A stretch of 64,000 nt of DNA from Mucilaginibacter geliditolerans (GCF_014200495.1 NZ_JACHBY010000007.1:62001-126000); one strand, 5' to 3'. Positions 1 through 9,496 are shown, counted from the stretch's first letter. Program-made: numbers and translations. The notes: generated by a model from the sequence alone, not told the origin.

Positions 1-1419
1 CAACCGGTCTCCAGCCTTGCCACCACTAATTTTTATAGTGATAACAATGATTTTTTGCAGGCAGTTAATGGAGTATATTCCCAGTTAAAGACCTATCCCG
101 ACCAAATGATGTGGTTGGATGAAATGCGAAGTGATAATATCAACGCCATATCTGATGGTACCCGTGATTGGGATGGAATCAATGACTTTTATCCCACAAT
201 TGCTTCCACTGCGTTTTTATCAACCGCCTGGAATAACAATTTCAACGGTATCTATAATGCTAACACAGTGTTGGATGCGCTTTCCACCAAAAGCAGCGTA
301 ATCGGCAGCACCGCTTTAGCAACCCGCTATACTGCGGAATGCCGTTTCCTAAGAGCTTTTTATTATTTTCAGTTGGTAAGGTTGTTTGGCAAAGTGCCGC
401 TTATATCAAAGCCGCTTACGGCCAGCCAGGTTACTACTGTTGGGCGCAGTGCTGTTGCCGATGTTTATAGCTTAATCATCAGCGATCTGCAATATGCAGC
501 TGCTAACCTGCCAACATCATACACCGGCAGTAACATTGGCCGTGCAACAGCTTACGCAGCTGATGGTTTATTAGGCCTGGTTTATCTTACCCGCTCCGGG
601 CCAACTTACGGGGTTGATGGCCCCGGTTTGGCCAGTAATGAATATGATAAGGCACTTGCCCTTTTTAATACGGTAATTAACAGTAACCAGTATAGTTTTG
701 CAAGTAGTTACCCTTCGATATTTTCTTATACTAATGAAGATAACCCGGAGGTTTTATTTGATGTGCAGTATGCAACCAGCCTTAATGGTGGTAGTTTCCC
801 GAGTGACCTGGTTCCTGTTGCTTACTGGACGAGCCTGGGTATTTCCAATACCTATGGTAATGGTTACGCTACCAGTACCTTCACAATAAGCAATAATTTA
901 AAAAATTCGTACACCACCAATACCGTAAGCGGTACAGATATCCGGTACGCGTTTAATATAGCAACCACTTATACAGCCGGCTCTTTTATCCAAAAGTATA
1001 TTGATGTTACCAAAAAGGGCACCAGCGGTACCGATTGGCCGATCAACTTTATTGTTTTGCGCTATACCGACATATTGCTGATGAAAGCCGAATGTATTTT
1101 GAACGGCGCTTCAGGATCGCAGGCAGATGTTGATGCCATTGTTAACCAGGTACGTACCCGGGCAGGAGTAGGCGCGCTTTCTAATGTGAACCTGGCTACC
1201 TTAATGGAAGAACGCCGCCGAGAATTTGTTGGTGAAGGGTTGCGCTGGAATGACCTGGTGCGTGAAGGCCTGGCCGTAACTACCATGAACGCCTGGATAA
1301 CAAGTGATGCGCTGAAAAATATCGATACGGTTATTCCTGATTATGTCATCTATCCGGTTCCGGCAACGCAATTGCAAACTCAGCCGGGTTTATACACGCA
1401 AAATGCCGGCTATAATTAA
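1..1419 (+). CDS. SusD/RagB-family outer-membrane glycan-binding lipoprotein (5' partial)
   Basis: This is the C-terminal 472 residues of a SusD-like surface lipoprotein that captures glycans and passes them to a SusC TonB-dependent transporter. The reading frame is open from base 1, so the lipobox and N-terminus lie outside the window. Visible family features are the N-terminal pattern DFLQAVNGVYSQLK, a TPR-like helical stretch containing RFLRAFYYFQLVRLFGKVPL, and the C-terminal RagB signature RYTDILLMKAECI followed by VNQVRTRAGV, EERRREFVGEGLRWNDL and YPVPATQLQTQPG. It stands first in a same-strand run with sulfatase, rhamnosidase, GH28 and CE12 genes, so it is the binding component of that locus. 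A susC gene is expected just upstream. Family assignment is firm; the ligand is inferred from the neighbours. Confidence 0.95.
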   Translation, partial: QPVSSLATTNFYSDNNDFLQAVNGVYSQLKTYPDQMMWLDEMRSDNINAISDGTRDWDGINDFYPTIASTAFLSTAWNNNFNGIYNANTVLDALSTKSSVIGSTALATRYTAECRFLRAFYYFQLVRLFGKVPLISKPLTASQVTTVGRSAVADVYSLIISDLQYAAANLPTSYTGSNIGRATAYAADGLLGLVYLTRSGPTYGVDGPGLASNEYDKALALFNTVINSNQYSFASSYPSIFSYTNEDNPEVLFDVQYATSLNGGSFPSDLVPVAYWTSLGISNTYGNGYATSTFTISNNLKNSYTTNTVSGTDIRYAFNIATTYTAGSFIQKYIDVTKKGTSGTDWPINFIVLRYTDILLMKAECILNGASGSQADVDAIVNQVRTRAGVGALSNVNLATLMEERRREFVGEGLRWNDLVREGLAVTTMNAWITSDALKNIDTVIPDYVIYPVPATQLQTQPGLYTQNAGYN

Positions 1420-1478
1420 TAGCCGGTTCGCTCAACTAATTGTGAAGTCGTAATTTTTTTGAAACTCAATAAATTCCT

Positions 1479-3083
1479 ATGAAAACTACATCCTATATAC
1501 TACTTGTGATATGGATCGGTCTTGTTAATACCGTATCAGCGCAGCAAAAAAGCAGCAAACCTAATATCATCATCATTCTTGCCGATGATATGGGCTATTC
1601 TGATATTGGTTGTTACGGTGCTGAAACACAAACGCCAAACTTAGATGATCTGGCAAAAAATGGCCTGCGCATGACCCAGTTTTACAACGCTTCGCGCTGC
1701 TGCCCAACACGTGCCTCATTACTTACAGGTTTATACCAGCACCAGGCTGGCGTTGGCGATATGGTAAATCACCGCGATGTGCCCGCTTACCAGGGTTATC
1801 TGAACAATAATTGCGTTACTATAGCCGAAGCGCTTAAAGCAGGCGGTTATAATACGCTGATGGCCGGTAAATGGCACGTAGGTACAGATACGGCGCATTG
1901 GCCTGTTAAACGCGGTTTCGATCATTATTTTGGTTTGATTGATGGCGCGAGCAGTTATTTTACGCCAACCATGCCATATCGCCCTAACCAAAAACTTACT
2001 ATTGCTTTAGATAACAAGGAGTTTACGCCGGGACCGGGATGGTATTCAACCAATGCTTATGCTGATTATGCCATTAAGTTTATTGAGGGGAATAAAAAAA
2101 CAAATAAGCCATTCTTCTTATACATGGCCTTCACCAGTCCGCATTGGCCGATCCAGGCATTGCCCGAAGACATAGCTAAATATAAAGGCAAGTACATGAA
2201 AGGCTGGGACAGGCTGCGCGAGGAACGTCTGGCACGCCAAAAGGCGTCGGGTATTATGGATAAAGATGAAAAGCTTTCACCACGAGATAAAAGCATCCCC
2301 GAATGGGATAGTTTAACTCCGGAACAAAAAGAACAATTTGATACCAAAATGGCTGTTTACGCGGCGATGGTTGATCGGATGGATCAGAATATTGGCCGTA
2401 TCAGGCAAAAGCTTAAGGAATTAGGTGAAGATAAAAATACGGTAATTATGTTCCTGTCTGATAATGGCGCCAGTAACGAAAGTATTAAGGGCCCCGGCTT
2501 TACGCCAGAAGTATTGGCTGCTAACTATAAACCGGCAACTGACCCAACGTCATTTACGGCTTATGAAACCCTGGGCGCTAATGTGAGCAATACACCCTTT
2601 CGTTTATTTAAGCACTGGGAGTACGAGGGCGGCACCGCCACACCATTTATTGCATATTATCCCGGCGTAATTAAGCCGGGCCGTATTGAGCGCCAGCCTG
2701 CACATATTATCGACCTGATGGCAACCTGCCTTGATCTGGCAGGTGTATCGTACCCCAAAACATATAACGGAAATGTAATTACACCTACAGAGGGCGTGAG
2801 CTTGGTCCCATTATTTAAAGGGCAGCCATGGAAAGGCCATAAGGGCTTATTTTTTGAACACGAAGGAAACCGTGCGGTGAGGCAGGGCGATTGGAAACTT
2901 GTATCACAGCGCCCGGCAAATAAATGGGAGCTCTATAATGTAAAAACGGATCGGTCTGAAGGAAATGACCTGAGTGCAGCATATCCTGAAAAAGTAGCGG
3001 AGCTTTCGGCTTTATATAATGATTGGGCAGCACGTGCCGATGTTGTTCCCTTCGATCAATTAGGTAAATCTAAAGGCGAATAA
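1479..3083 (+). CDS. Secreted S1-family sulfatase (arylsulfatase-like)
   Basis: A 534-residue formylglycine-dependent sulfatase that would remove sulfate esters from a carbohydrate. An N-terminal signal peptide ends near ...NTVSAQ (about residue 22), placing it in the periplasm or outside. The metal-binding start PNIIIILADDMGYSDIG and the S1 signature with Cys74-Cys75-Pro-Thr-Arg78 are intact. Cys74 is the expected formylglycine residue, so an anaerobic-type or FGE-type maturase elsewhere in the genome is implied. GKWHVG and FLSDNGAS are further S1 blocks. It lies 59 bp after the susD stop and 2 bp before the rhamnosidase start, so it is in the same operon. A sulfatase is unusual in a pectin locus and suggests a sulfated substrate. 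The length is normal for S1 enzymes. Confidence 0.93.
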   Translation: MKTTSYILLVIWIGLVNTVSAQQKSSKPNIIIILADDMGYSDIGCYGAETQTPNLDDLAKNGLRMTQFYNASRCCPTRASLLTGLYQHQAGVGDMVNHRDVPAYQGYLNNNCVTIAEALKAGGYNTLMAGKWHVGTDTAHWPVKRGFDHYFGLIDGASSYFTPTMPYRPNQKLTIALDNKEFTPGPGWYSTNAYADYAIKFIEGNKKTNKPFFLYMAFTSPHWPIQALPEDIAKYKGKYMKGWDRLREERLARQKASGIMDKDEKLSPRDKSIPEWDSLTPEQKEQFDTKMAVYAAMVDRMDQNIGRIRQKLKELGEDKNTVIMFLSDNGASNESIKGPGFTPEVLAANYKPATDPTSFTAYETLGANVSNTPFRLFKHWEYEGGTATPFIAYYPGVIKPGRIERQPAHIIDLMATCLDLAGVSYPKTYNGNVITPTEGVSLVPLFKGQPWKGHKGLFFEHEGNRAVRQGDWKLVSQRPANKWELYNVKTDRSEGNDLSAAYPEKVAELSALYNDWAARADVVPFDQLGKSKGE

Positions 3084-3085
3084 GC

Positions 3086-5929
3086 ATGGCTATGATGCGT
3101 AAAGTGATATTGCTGAGTGCCTGTTGTGCTTTAGGTTTACAAGTATCTGCACAAATCTCGTGGCCGCAAATTACCAGCCAAACCAAGCCCTGGGCACGCT
3201 GGTGGTGGCAAGGCAGCGCCGTTAATGAAAAAGACCTTACAGGCAATATGCAGCTTTACCATAACGCCGGTTTAGGTGGCCTGGAACTTACACCCATTTA
3301 TGGTGTGAAAGGTGCTGAAAGCCAGTTTATACAATACCTGTCTCCTGCCTGGGTTGATAAGTTGGTTTATACACTGAAGGAAGGCAAGCGTTTAGGTTTA
3401 GGCATTGATATGTCCAACGCCAGCGGCTGGCCTTTTGGTGGGCCCTGGATAGGCGATGCTGACGCAGCCAAGGATGTAGTTGTAAAAACCTATTCTTTAC
3501 ACGCAGGCGAACAGTTAAAAGATACTGTACAATACATACAACAGCCTTTAGTTACCGCCGAAGGGGCAGTCCCGGCTATGGAAACATTGGTTGATCCGAT
3601 AGGTGATACTAAAAATCTGCAGGCCCTGGCATTGGTACAGGTGAAATTTAAAAAGCCGCTTCCGCTACAGGTTTTAATGGCCTATGGCGATAATGGGCAA
3701 TGTATTGATCTCACCAATAAAGTAGATGCCACGGGTAAGCTCAACTGGTCGGCACCGGCAGGGGATTGGAATTTGTATGCTGTTTTTATGGGTTGGCATG
3801 GAAAAATGGTAGAGCGGGCATCCCCTGGCGCCGAAGGTTTTGCCATTGATCATTTCTCTGAAGAGGCCATTGAAACTTATCTCCATCATTTTACGGAAGC
3901 TTTTAAAGGAAGAGATTTAAGCGGGATCCGTGCATTTTTTAATGACTCCTACGAAGTGGATGATGCCAGGGGGCAATCCAATTTTACGCCTCAAATTTTT
4001 GATGAATTTAAAAAACGCCGGGGGTATGACCTGCGCGAACATTTGCCGCAATTGGTTGCCAAAACACCTACTGAAGACGATTTACGTGTATTGTGCGATT
4101 ATCGTGAAACCATATCAGATCTGATGCTTTACAATTTCACCCTGCCGTGGCATTCCTGGGCAAATGCGAGGGGAGCTTTGATACGTAATCAACCACATGG
4201 TTCGCCGGCAAATATACTGGATCTGTACAGCGCGAGCGATATCCCGGAAACTGAAGGAAAAGATCCCCTGCGTTTCAGATTTGCTACTTCTGCGGCACAT
4301 GTAAGCGGTAAAAAACTGGTGTCATCCGAATCTGCCACCTGGTTGAATGAACATTTTCTGTCCTCTTTAAACGATGTAAAGCAGGCTATAGATAAATACT
4401 TTTTGGGGGGTGTTAATCACGTATTTTACCATGGTATCAGTTATTCTCCACAATCGGCCCAATGGCCGGGATGGTTGTTTTACGCTGCCGTTCATTTTGT
4501 TCCGAACGATCCGACGTGGAAGGACTTTTCTGCCTTAAACCAATACATTGCCCGCTGCCAGTCGTTTTTACAACTTGGAAAAGCGGATAATAAAGTGTTA
4601 TTGTATTATCCTATTTTTGATAGCTATAGCGAGCCTGGCAAGGCGCTCTTGAAGCATTATGACGGCATGGTGCCCGAATTTAAGGGTACAGGTTTTGAAG
4701 CCGCAGCTACCACCATGTTGAATAGCGGATATGGATTTGATTATATATCAGATAAACAAATTACTAACCTTGATGCATCGGCAGGCCTGCTTAATGTAGC
4801 TGATCAGCATTATCAAACCATTATTTTATCCGATATTCATTACCTCCCACTTGCTACCTTCAATAAGCTGGTACAACTGGCAACAGCGGGGGCACAGGTC
4901 ATCATTTATAAAAATATACCTGTTGATGTGCCTGGTCTGGCTAACCTAGATAGTAACCGTAAATCATTTAAAGCACTACTCGCCAAGCTTAATTTTACGG
5001 ATGCCGGGAACAATATTAAAAAGGCGGTAATAGGTAAAGGAGCATTCATTTTAGGCGATGACGTTGATCAATTACTTGCTTTTGCTGCAATAAAGCGTGA
5101 AAGTTTAACAGATCAGGGCTTGCAGTTTACACGCAGGCAATACGATAAAGGCTATTATTATTTCCTGGTAAATAACAGCAAGAATAAAGTGGATGGATGG
5201 GTGCCATTGGGAGTAAAAGCTAATGCTGTCGTTTTGTTCGATCCTATGTTTAAACAAAGTGGCCTGGCAAAAATAAGACACAATATAAATGGCTATCCTG
5301 AAATTTACCTGCAGTTATTGCCGGGAGAAAGCCGCATTCTGCAAACAACAAGTCAGCTTGTAAAGGGGAATAGTTTTTCCTATTATCAAAATACAGGAAA
5401 ATCAGTAGCTATAAAAGGCACATGGACCGTAAAGTTTTTAGATGGCGGGCCTGTGCTTCCAGCTGAAGTGCATGAAACAAATCTAACCTCTTGGACTGAG
5501 TTTGGTGGGGATGATGTAAAGCGGTTTTCAGGTATGGCAGCTTATTCCATAACATTTGCTAAACCCACTTATCGTGCTTCGGCATGGGAACTTAATTTAG
5601 GCGAGGTGCATGAAAGCGCGGAGATTTACCTAAACGGGAAACAACTAGCCACGCTAATCGGGCCGAATTATCAGCTTTTAATCCCAGCCGGATTGCTAAA
5701 GCAGGTTAATCATTTGGAGGTAAGGGTTTCCAACCTGATGGTTAACCGTATTATTGATATGGATAAGCGAAATATTCCTTATAGAATTTTTTATAATACC
5801 AATTTCCCGGCACATTTCAAGGAAGATCGTGGTCCTGATGGTTTATTCAATGCTTCCGGCTGGGAACTTAAACCGTCAGGCTTAATGGGGCCCGTAAAAC
5901 TGGAGGCGCTTAAATACCTGAGGCCTTAG
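3086..5929 (+). CDS. GH106-like alpha-L-rhamnosidase
   Basis: A 947-residue secreted glycoside hydrolase. The signal peptide runs to about ...LQVSAQ (residue 23). The mature N-terminus carries the family-typical PWARWWWQGSAVNEKDL, followed by GGLELTPIYG and MSNASGWPFGGPW, which match the GH106 rhamnosidase group from memory. The C-terminal 150 residues form a predicted beta-sandwich (ELNLGEVHESAEIYLNG), a jelly-roll domain common in this family. The substrate would be terminal alpha-L-rhamnose on a plant-type glycan. The start at 3086 leaves two bases after the sulfatase stop; in-frame ATGs at the third and fourth codons are possible alternatives. The position between sulfatase and GH28 supports rhamnose-containing substrates. 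The exact GH family needs a profile search; the uncharacterised GH2-related group is the main alternative. Confidence 0.82.
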   Translation: MAMMRKVILLSACCALGLQVSAQISWPQITSQTKPWARWWWQGSAVNEKDLTGNMQLYHNAGLGGLELTPIYGVKGAESQFIQYLSPAWVDKLVYTLKEGKRLGLGIDMSNASGWPFGGPWIGDADAAKDVVVKTYSLHAGEQLKDTVQYIQQPLVTAEGAVPAMETLVDPIGDTKNLQALALVQVKFKKPLPLQVLMAYGDNGQCIDLTNKVDATGKLNWSAPAGDWNLYAVFMGWHGKMVERASPGAEGFAIDHFSEEAIETYLHHFTEAFKGRDLSGIRAFFNDSYEVDDARGQSNFTPQIFDEFKKRRGYDLREHLPQLVAKTPTEDDLRVLCDYRETISDLMLYNFTLPWHSWANARGALIRNQPHGSPANILDLYSASDIPETEGKDPLRFRFATSAAHVSGKKLVSSESATWLNEHFLSSLNDVKQAIDKYFLGGVNHVFYHGISYSPQSAQWPGWLFYAAVHFVPNDPTWKDFSALNQYIARCQSFLQLGKADNKVLLYYPIFDSYSEPGKALLKHYDGMVPEFKGTGFEAAATTMLNSGYGFDYISDKQITNLDASAGLLNVADQHYQTIILSDIHYLPLATFNKLVQLATAGAQVIIYKNIPVDVPGLANLDSNRKSFKALLAKLNFTDAGNNIKKAVIGKGAFILGDDVDQLLAFAAIKRESLTDQGLQFTRRQYDKGYYYFLVNNSKNKVDGWVPLGVKANAVVLFDPMFKQSGLAKIRHNINGYPEIYLQLLPGESRILQTTSQLVKGNSFSYYQNTGKSVAIKGTWTVKFLDGGPVLPAEVHETNLTSWTEFGGDDVKRFSGMAAYSITFAKPTYRASAWELNLGEVHESAEIYLNGKQLATLIGPNYQLLIPAGLLKQVNHLEVRVSNLMVNRIIDMDKRNIPYRIFYNTNFPAHFKEDRGPDGLFNASGWELKPSGLMGPVKLEALKYLRP

Positions 5930-5947
5930 CAAATAGCAGCGTAAAAA

Positions 5948-7378
5948 ATGAAAATATACTATTACTTATGGGCTGTTGTTGGTGCGTTGTTGTTATTTGA
6001 TAATGACGTTTATGCGGCTATAGCTGACACAGAACCGGCGTGGGTTAAAAATGCCGGGGCTCATCATCTGCCTGAAAAACATAACATTTTTGAGGTTACC
6101 GCTTATGGTGCTGTAAATGATGGCAAAACATTGGATACAAAATTTATACAAAATGCTATAGATGATTGTTCGGCACGGGGTGGAGGGATAGTAACATTTG
6201 CCCCGGGTAAATATTTAACAGGAGCTATCTACCTAAAGCAAAATATACAGCTGCAGATTGCTAAAGGCGTGGAGCTTTTAGGGAGCCAGGATATTGATGA
6301 TTATCCTGAAATTCCTACGCGCGTTGCCGGAATTGAAATGCTTTGGCCCTCGGCGCTTATCAATGTTTTACATCAGCATAAAGTATCAATAACGGGGTCG
6401 GGTATTATTAATGCGCAGGGAAAACCTTTTTGGGATAAATACTGGCAAATGCGCAAAGATTATGAAGCGAAAGGCCTCCGCTGGATTGTTGATTACGATG
6501 TGAAGCGGCCCCGGGTGATACTGGTTTCGGATGCTGAAGATGTAACGCTTAGCGGAGTTACCATTGAGCAGGCCGGTTTTTGGACGGTACAGTTACTGTA
6601 TTCAAAGTTTATTACAGTTGATGGATTAACAATACTAAACAACATTGACGGCCATGGTCCGAGTACTGACGGTATTGATGTGGATTCTTCTGCTGATGCT
6701 TTGATCCAGAATTGTGATATTGATTGCAACGATGATAATTTTTGCCTGAAAGCAGGACGTGACTGGGACGGCTTGCGCGTTAACCGCCCAACAGAATATG
6801 TAGTTATACGTAACTGCATATCCAGGGCCGGCAGCGGGCTGCTAACTATTGGCAGCGAAACATCAGGCAATGTCCAACATGTATGGGCAACACATCTTTC
6901 GGCCATCGGGACAAAAAATGGATTAAATATTAAATCGGCCATTACCCGCGGCGGTACGGTAGCGGATATTCATTTCCAACATATCGAAATGAAAGATGTG
7001 GGTACAGCTATTGCTATAAATATGAACTGGAACCCGGCCTACAGTTATTCAGCTTTACCTGCCGGATATGACACTGCGCATATACCTCCGCATTGGAAAA
7101 AAATGCTGACAAAGGTTGAGCCGGCAGAAAAAGGCATACCTCATTTTCATGATGTTTATATCTCTGATATCCACGTTTCAGGCGCAAAGCAGGCGATAAG
7201 TGTAACCGGGCTGCCCAAATCATTGGTCACAGGCTTCCACTTTCAGGATGTAAGTATCCAAGCTAAAAGCGCCGGCAACATAAGCTTCGCCAGTAATTGG
7301 ACTTTTGATCGGGTATTAATAGTCGCAGAAGATGGCGGAACAGTGAATATTAATGGGTCTGAACACATTAAAATGTAA
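5948..7378 (+). CDS. GH28 polygalacturonase/rhamnogalacturonase-family hydrolase
   Basis: A 476-residue right-handed beta-helix enzyme with a signal peptide (about residues 1-24). The N-terminus has the pectinase-fold start VTAYGAVNDGKTLDTKFIQNAID. GH28 catalytic blocks are visible: STDGIDVDSS with Asp241, and the Asp262-Asp263 pair followed by Lys268. The usual GHG block containing a catalytic His reads GSGLLTIGSE here, so the His is replaced by Ser. From memory, loss of this His is known in rhamnogalacturonan-active members, which would fit the CE12 and GH106 neighbours. The gene begins 18 bp after the rhamnosidase stop and belongs to the same operon. The likely role is cleavage of galacturonosyl linkages in a branched pectin; exact specificity is inferred. 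Confidence 0.88.
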   Translation: MKIYYYLWAVVGALLLFDNDVYAAIADTEPAWVKNAGAHHLPEKHNIFEVTAYGAVNDGKTLDTKFIQNAIDDCSARGGGIVTFAPGKYLTGAIYLKQNIQLQIAKGVELLGSQDIDDYPEIPTRVAGIEMLWPSALINVLHQHKVSITGSGIINAQGKPFWDKYWQMRKDYEAKGLRWIVDYDVKRPRVILVSDAEDVTLSGVTIEQAGFWTVQLLYSKFITVDGLTILNNIDGHGPSTDGIDVDSSADALIQNCDIDCNDDNFCLKAGRDWDGLRVNRPTEYVVIRNCISRAGSGLLTIGSETSGNVQHVWATHLSAIGTKNGLNIKSAITRGGTVADIHFQHIEMKDVGTAIAINMNWNPAYSYSALPAGYDTAHIPPHWKKMLTKVEPAEKGIPHFHDVYISDIHVSGAKQAISVTGLPKSLVTGFHFQDVSIQAKSAGNISFASNWTFDRVLIVAEDGGTVNINGSEHIKM

Positions 7379-7419
7379 GAATAAATCAGCGTACAAAAAT
7401 TATTGTCTTTGCTATAAAC

Positions 7420-8232
7420 ATGAACAAGCAATATAAAATTCCATTATTACTGCTGGTAAGCCTGCTTACTACATCTTTCTTTTATCAGCAGAAGCCAACC
7501 TTATACATTATTGGCGACTCTACAGTACAGAACAACAATAAAGAAAAGTGGGGCTGGGGAACCATTCTTTCCGATTACCTGGATACCAACAGGATTAACA
7601 TCAGTAATCAGGCTATAGCGGGCCGCAGCAGTCGTACTTTTCTTAAAGAAGGTAGATGGGAGCACATAGATTCATTACTAAAACCCGGTGATTACGTAAT
7701 GATGCAGTTCGGCCATAATGATGGTGCCAAACCCGATACCAATAAAGCGGGTTACCGTGGCACACTGAAGGGCACCGGTGAAGATACCGTGGTGTTAACA
7801 TGGCCCGGTGGTAAAAAGGAAACAGTGCATACTTATGGCTGGTACATCCGTAAGTATGTACGGGGTGCCAAGGCAAAAGGAGCTATCCCGATTGTGCTAT
7901 CCATGATACCGCGTAATATATGGGTGGATAGGAAAGTTGTTTTGGCTGATAAGGACTTCGGTAAATGGGCAAAAGAAGTTGCACAACAGGAGAATGTCCC
8001 TTTTATTGATCTGAATAGTTTGACTGCTGAAAAATACAATGTGATCGGGCCAGACAAAGTGAAAAGCTTTTTCCCGATTGATCATACGCATACCAACAAA
8101 ACCGGGGCTACCATTAATGCCGAGTCGGTGGTGCAAGGTATAAGGCAATTGACGGGATTTTCATTAAATAGCTATCTTGTACAAATGGATAACTCAACTA
8201 TCCCGGCAACCGGCCAGCGGGTTCATCAATGA
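7420..8232 (+). CDS. CE12 rhamnogalacturonan acetylesterase-like SGNH hydrolase
   Basis: A 270-residue SGNH-fold esterase predicted to remove acetyl groups from pectin so that the glycosidases of the locus can act. After an N-terminal export signal, the GDS block is IIGDSTV with nucleophile Ser34. Block II is NQAIAGRSSRTF, block III is MMQFGHNDG, and the catalytic Asp221-x-x-His224 is in PIDHTHTN. This set is typical of CE12. It follows the GH28 gene by 41 bp and closes the locus; the next gene is convergent. It could alternatively deacetylate rhamnose or xylan, but the context favours rhamnogalacturonan I. Confidence 0.88.
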   Translation: MNKQYKIPLLLLVSLLTTSFFYQQKPTLYIIGDSTVQNNNKEKWGWGTILSDYLDTNRINISNQAIAGRSSRTFLKEGRWEHIDSLLKPGDYVMMQFGHNDGAKPDTNKAGYRGTLKGTGEDTVVLTWPGGKKETVHTYGWYIRKYVRGAKAKGAIPIVLSMIPRNIWVDRKVVLADKDFGKWAKEVAQQENVPFIDLNSLTAEKYNVIGPDKVKSFFPIDHTHTNKTGATINAESVVQGIRQLTGFSLNSYLVQMDNSTIPATGQRVHQ

Positions 8233-8334
8233 TCACCTGATAGGCGAAGCCAAAAAAGTATCTTAATTATACCAATTTGTCGGTAGCAGCAATCATTTAG
8301 AAAAGGGTGCGTAAGTTGTATACTTTGGATCACA

Positions 8335-8432
8335 AAACGTTCGCAAGTACCTAAATACTTACGAACGTTTACCAAAATATTTTGGTAAGCAAGAATATTT
8401 TGTGAAAGTTTAAGTTTGTGACTTCACAAAAT
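8335..8432. terminator. Cluster of three palindromes between convergent operons
   Basis: Three inverted repeats follow one another. First, a 15-bp stem (8335-8349 against 8356-8370, one G-T type mismatch, loop CCTAAA). Second, a perfect 16-bp palindrome ACCAAAATATTTTGGT at 8371-8386. Third, a 10-bp stem ATTTTGTGAA (8397-8406) against 8423-8432. The cluster lies between the ends of two convergent genes, where a bidirectional terminator is expected. No long T-tract follows the first stem, so termination is inferred. Confidence 0.5.
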
Positions 8433-8438
8433 CTCTAT

Positions 8439-9221
8439 CTATTTTATTTTAATGCTTTGCATAGCATAATCCATAGCTGTCTGAAAAGTGGTTACCCATA
8501 TTGCCTGCTTATTTTTTCCAAGGTAATTGAGTAATTCCTGGTGAGCTTCTTTGGATATGGTTATATAATCACCGCCGATTCCATGAAACATAATGACACC
8601 CATGCCGCCTCGTTGCTGCACTTTTTTTACGAAAGCTATCAGTTGTTGACCTGTTTCGCCGCCATCCAAACCATATGACGGAATCCTTAAAAGGTCCAGG
8701 TGCTTAAAGTCAGTAATTACTGCGCTAGTATCCCCACCCACGCGTGCATAACTGGACAGGCCATACTTGCGAAGTGTATCTACATAATCTTTTCCCCCTG
8801 CCAGCGTTTCTGCGCATGGGTAAGCAAATGGCCGCCGCATTTTGCCATCTACCGCAAAAAGAAAGTCGTTCATATAATCAATTTCCCGAATCATGCCATA
8901 AGCGGTATAAGAAGCAGATGATACGGCATTATCATCCGTGGGCAGGCAGGGATGAAAAATGGTATGGTTGCCAAGTTCAAAACCTTGCTGACTCAGCGTA
9001 CGCCAGCGGGGGATCGTATTATAATTCAGATCGGCCGTCAGGAAGAAAGTAGCTTTAAAGCCTGCGCGCTGCAATTGAGGAACGGCCACATCCAACTGGG
9101 ATAACAAAGCGTCGTCATAAGTCAATACAATAACGGCCTGCTTTTGGTCAGGCCATTGTATCTTTTGTGCCTGAGTGGTCATAGCCGCTATTAGCAGGCC
9201 GAATAATAATATTTTTTTCAT
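8439..9221 (-). CDS. Secreted CE4 polysaccharide deacetylase
   Basis: A 260-residue NodB-homology deacetylase with a signal peptide ending near ...TTQAQ. The metal and catalytic motif is visible as TYDDA (Asp36-Asp37), followed by ATFFLTADL and the zinc-binding pair His86-x3-His90 in GNHTIFHPC. Near the C-terminus, GVIMFHGIGGDY provides the conserved His. Such enzymes remove N- or O-acetyl groups from chitin-like, peptidoglycan or xylan polymers. It is the last gene of a five-gene minus-strand operon, 2 bp after the preceding 90-residue ORF. A second CE4 enzyme heads the same operon. The substrate cannot be read from the sequence. Confidence 0.9.
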   Translation of the reverse strand: MKKILLFGLLIAAMTTQAQKIQWPDQKQAVIVLTYDDALLSQLDVAVPQLQRAGFKATFFLTADLNYNTIPRWRTLSQQGFELGNHTIFHPCLPTDDNAVSSASYTAYGMIREIDYMNDFLFAVDGKMRRPFAYPCAETLAGGKDYVDTLRKYGLSSYARVGGDTSAVITDFKHLDLLRIPSYGLDGGETGQQLIAFVKKVQQRGGMGVIMFHGIGGDYITISKEAHQELLNYLGKNKQAIWVTTFQTAMDYAMQSIKIK

Positions 9222-9223
9222 CG

Positions 9224-9496
9224 TTAGTAGATTTTGTTTTTGATATAGGCAATGATCTGCGATATTTCAACAATTGAAAATGTCATGTTACCCGGCGTGT
9301 AATAAAACTCCTTACTTACCAGTTCATAGGAGATCAGGCCTGAATAGTTATTCAGGTCGCTTAAACTTTGCGCTATGTTTCCACGGTTGCCGTAATATAA
9401 TTGAAACGTACAGGTATGCTCTCCGTCATTTTCCTTGTTTTCGGGGAGTATGATCACCGTCAAACCGTTATCCAAATTGAAAAAAAATAACTTCAT
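9224..9496 (-). CDS. Orphan 90-residue protein of unknown function
   Basis: I do not recognise this protein. It begins MKLFFFNLDNGLTVIILPEN and shows alternating beta-type hydrophobic segments without a signal peptide or clear membrane helix. It reads like a small mixed alpha/beta domain ending in a helix (ISQIIAYIKNKIY). Coding status is supported by its fit in the operon: its ATG overlaps the stop codon of the MgtC-family gene as TAATG, and its own stop lies 2 bp before the deacetylase start. Translational coupling with the neighbours is therefore likely. Confidence 0.7.
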   Translation of the reverse strand: MKLFFFNLDNGLTVIILPENKENDGEHTCTFQLYYGNRGNIAQSLSDLNNYSGLISYELVSKEFYYTPGNMTFSIVEISQIIAYIKNKIY

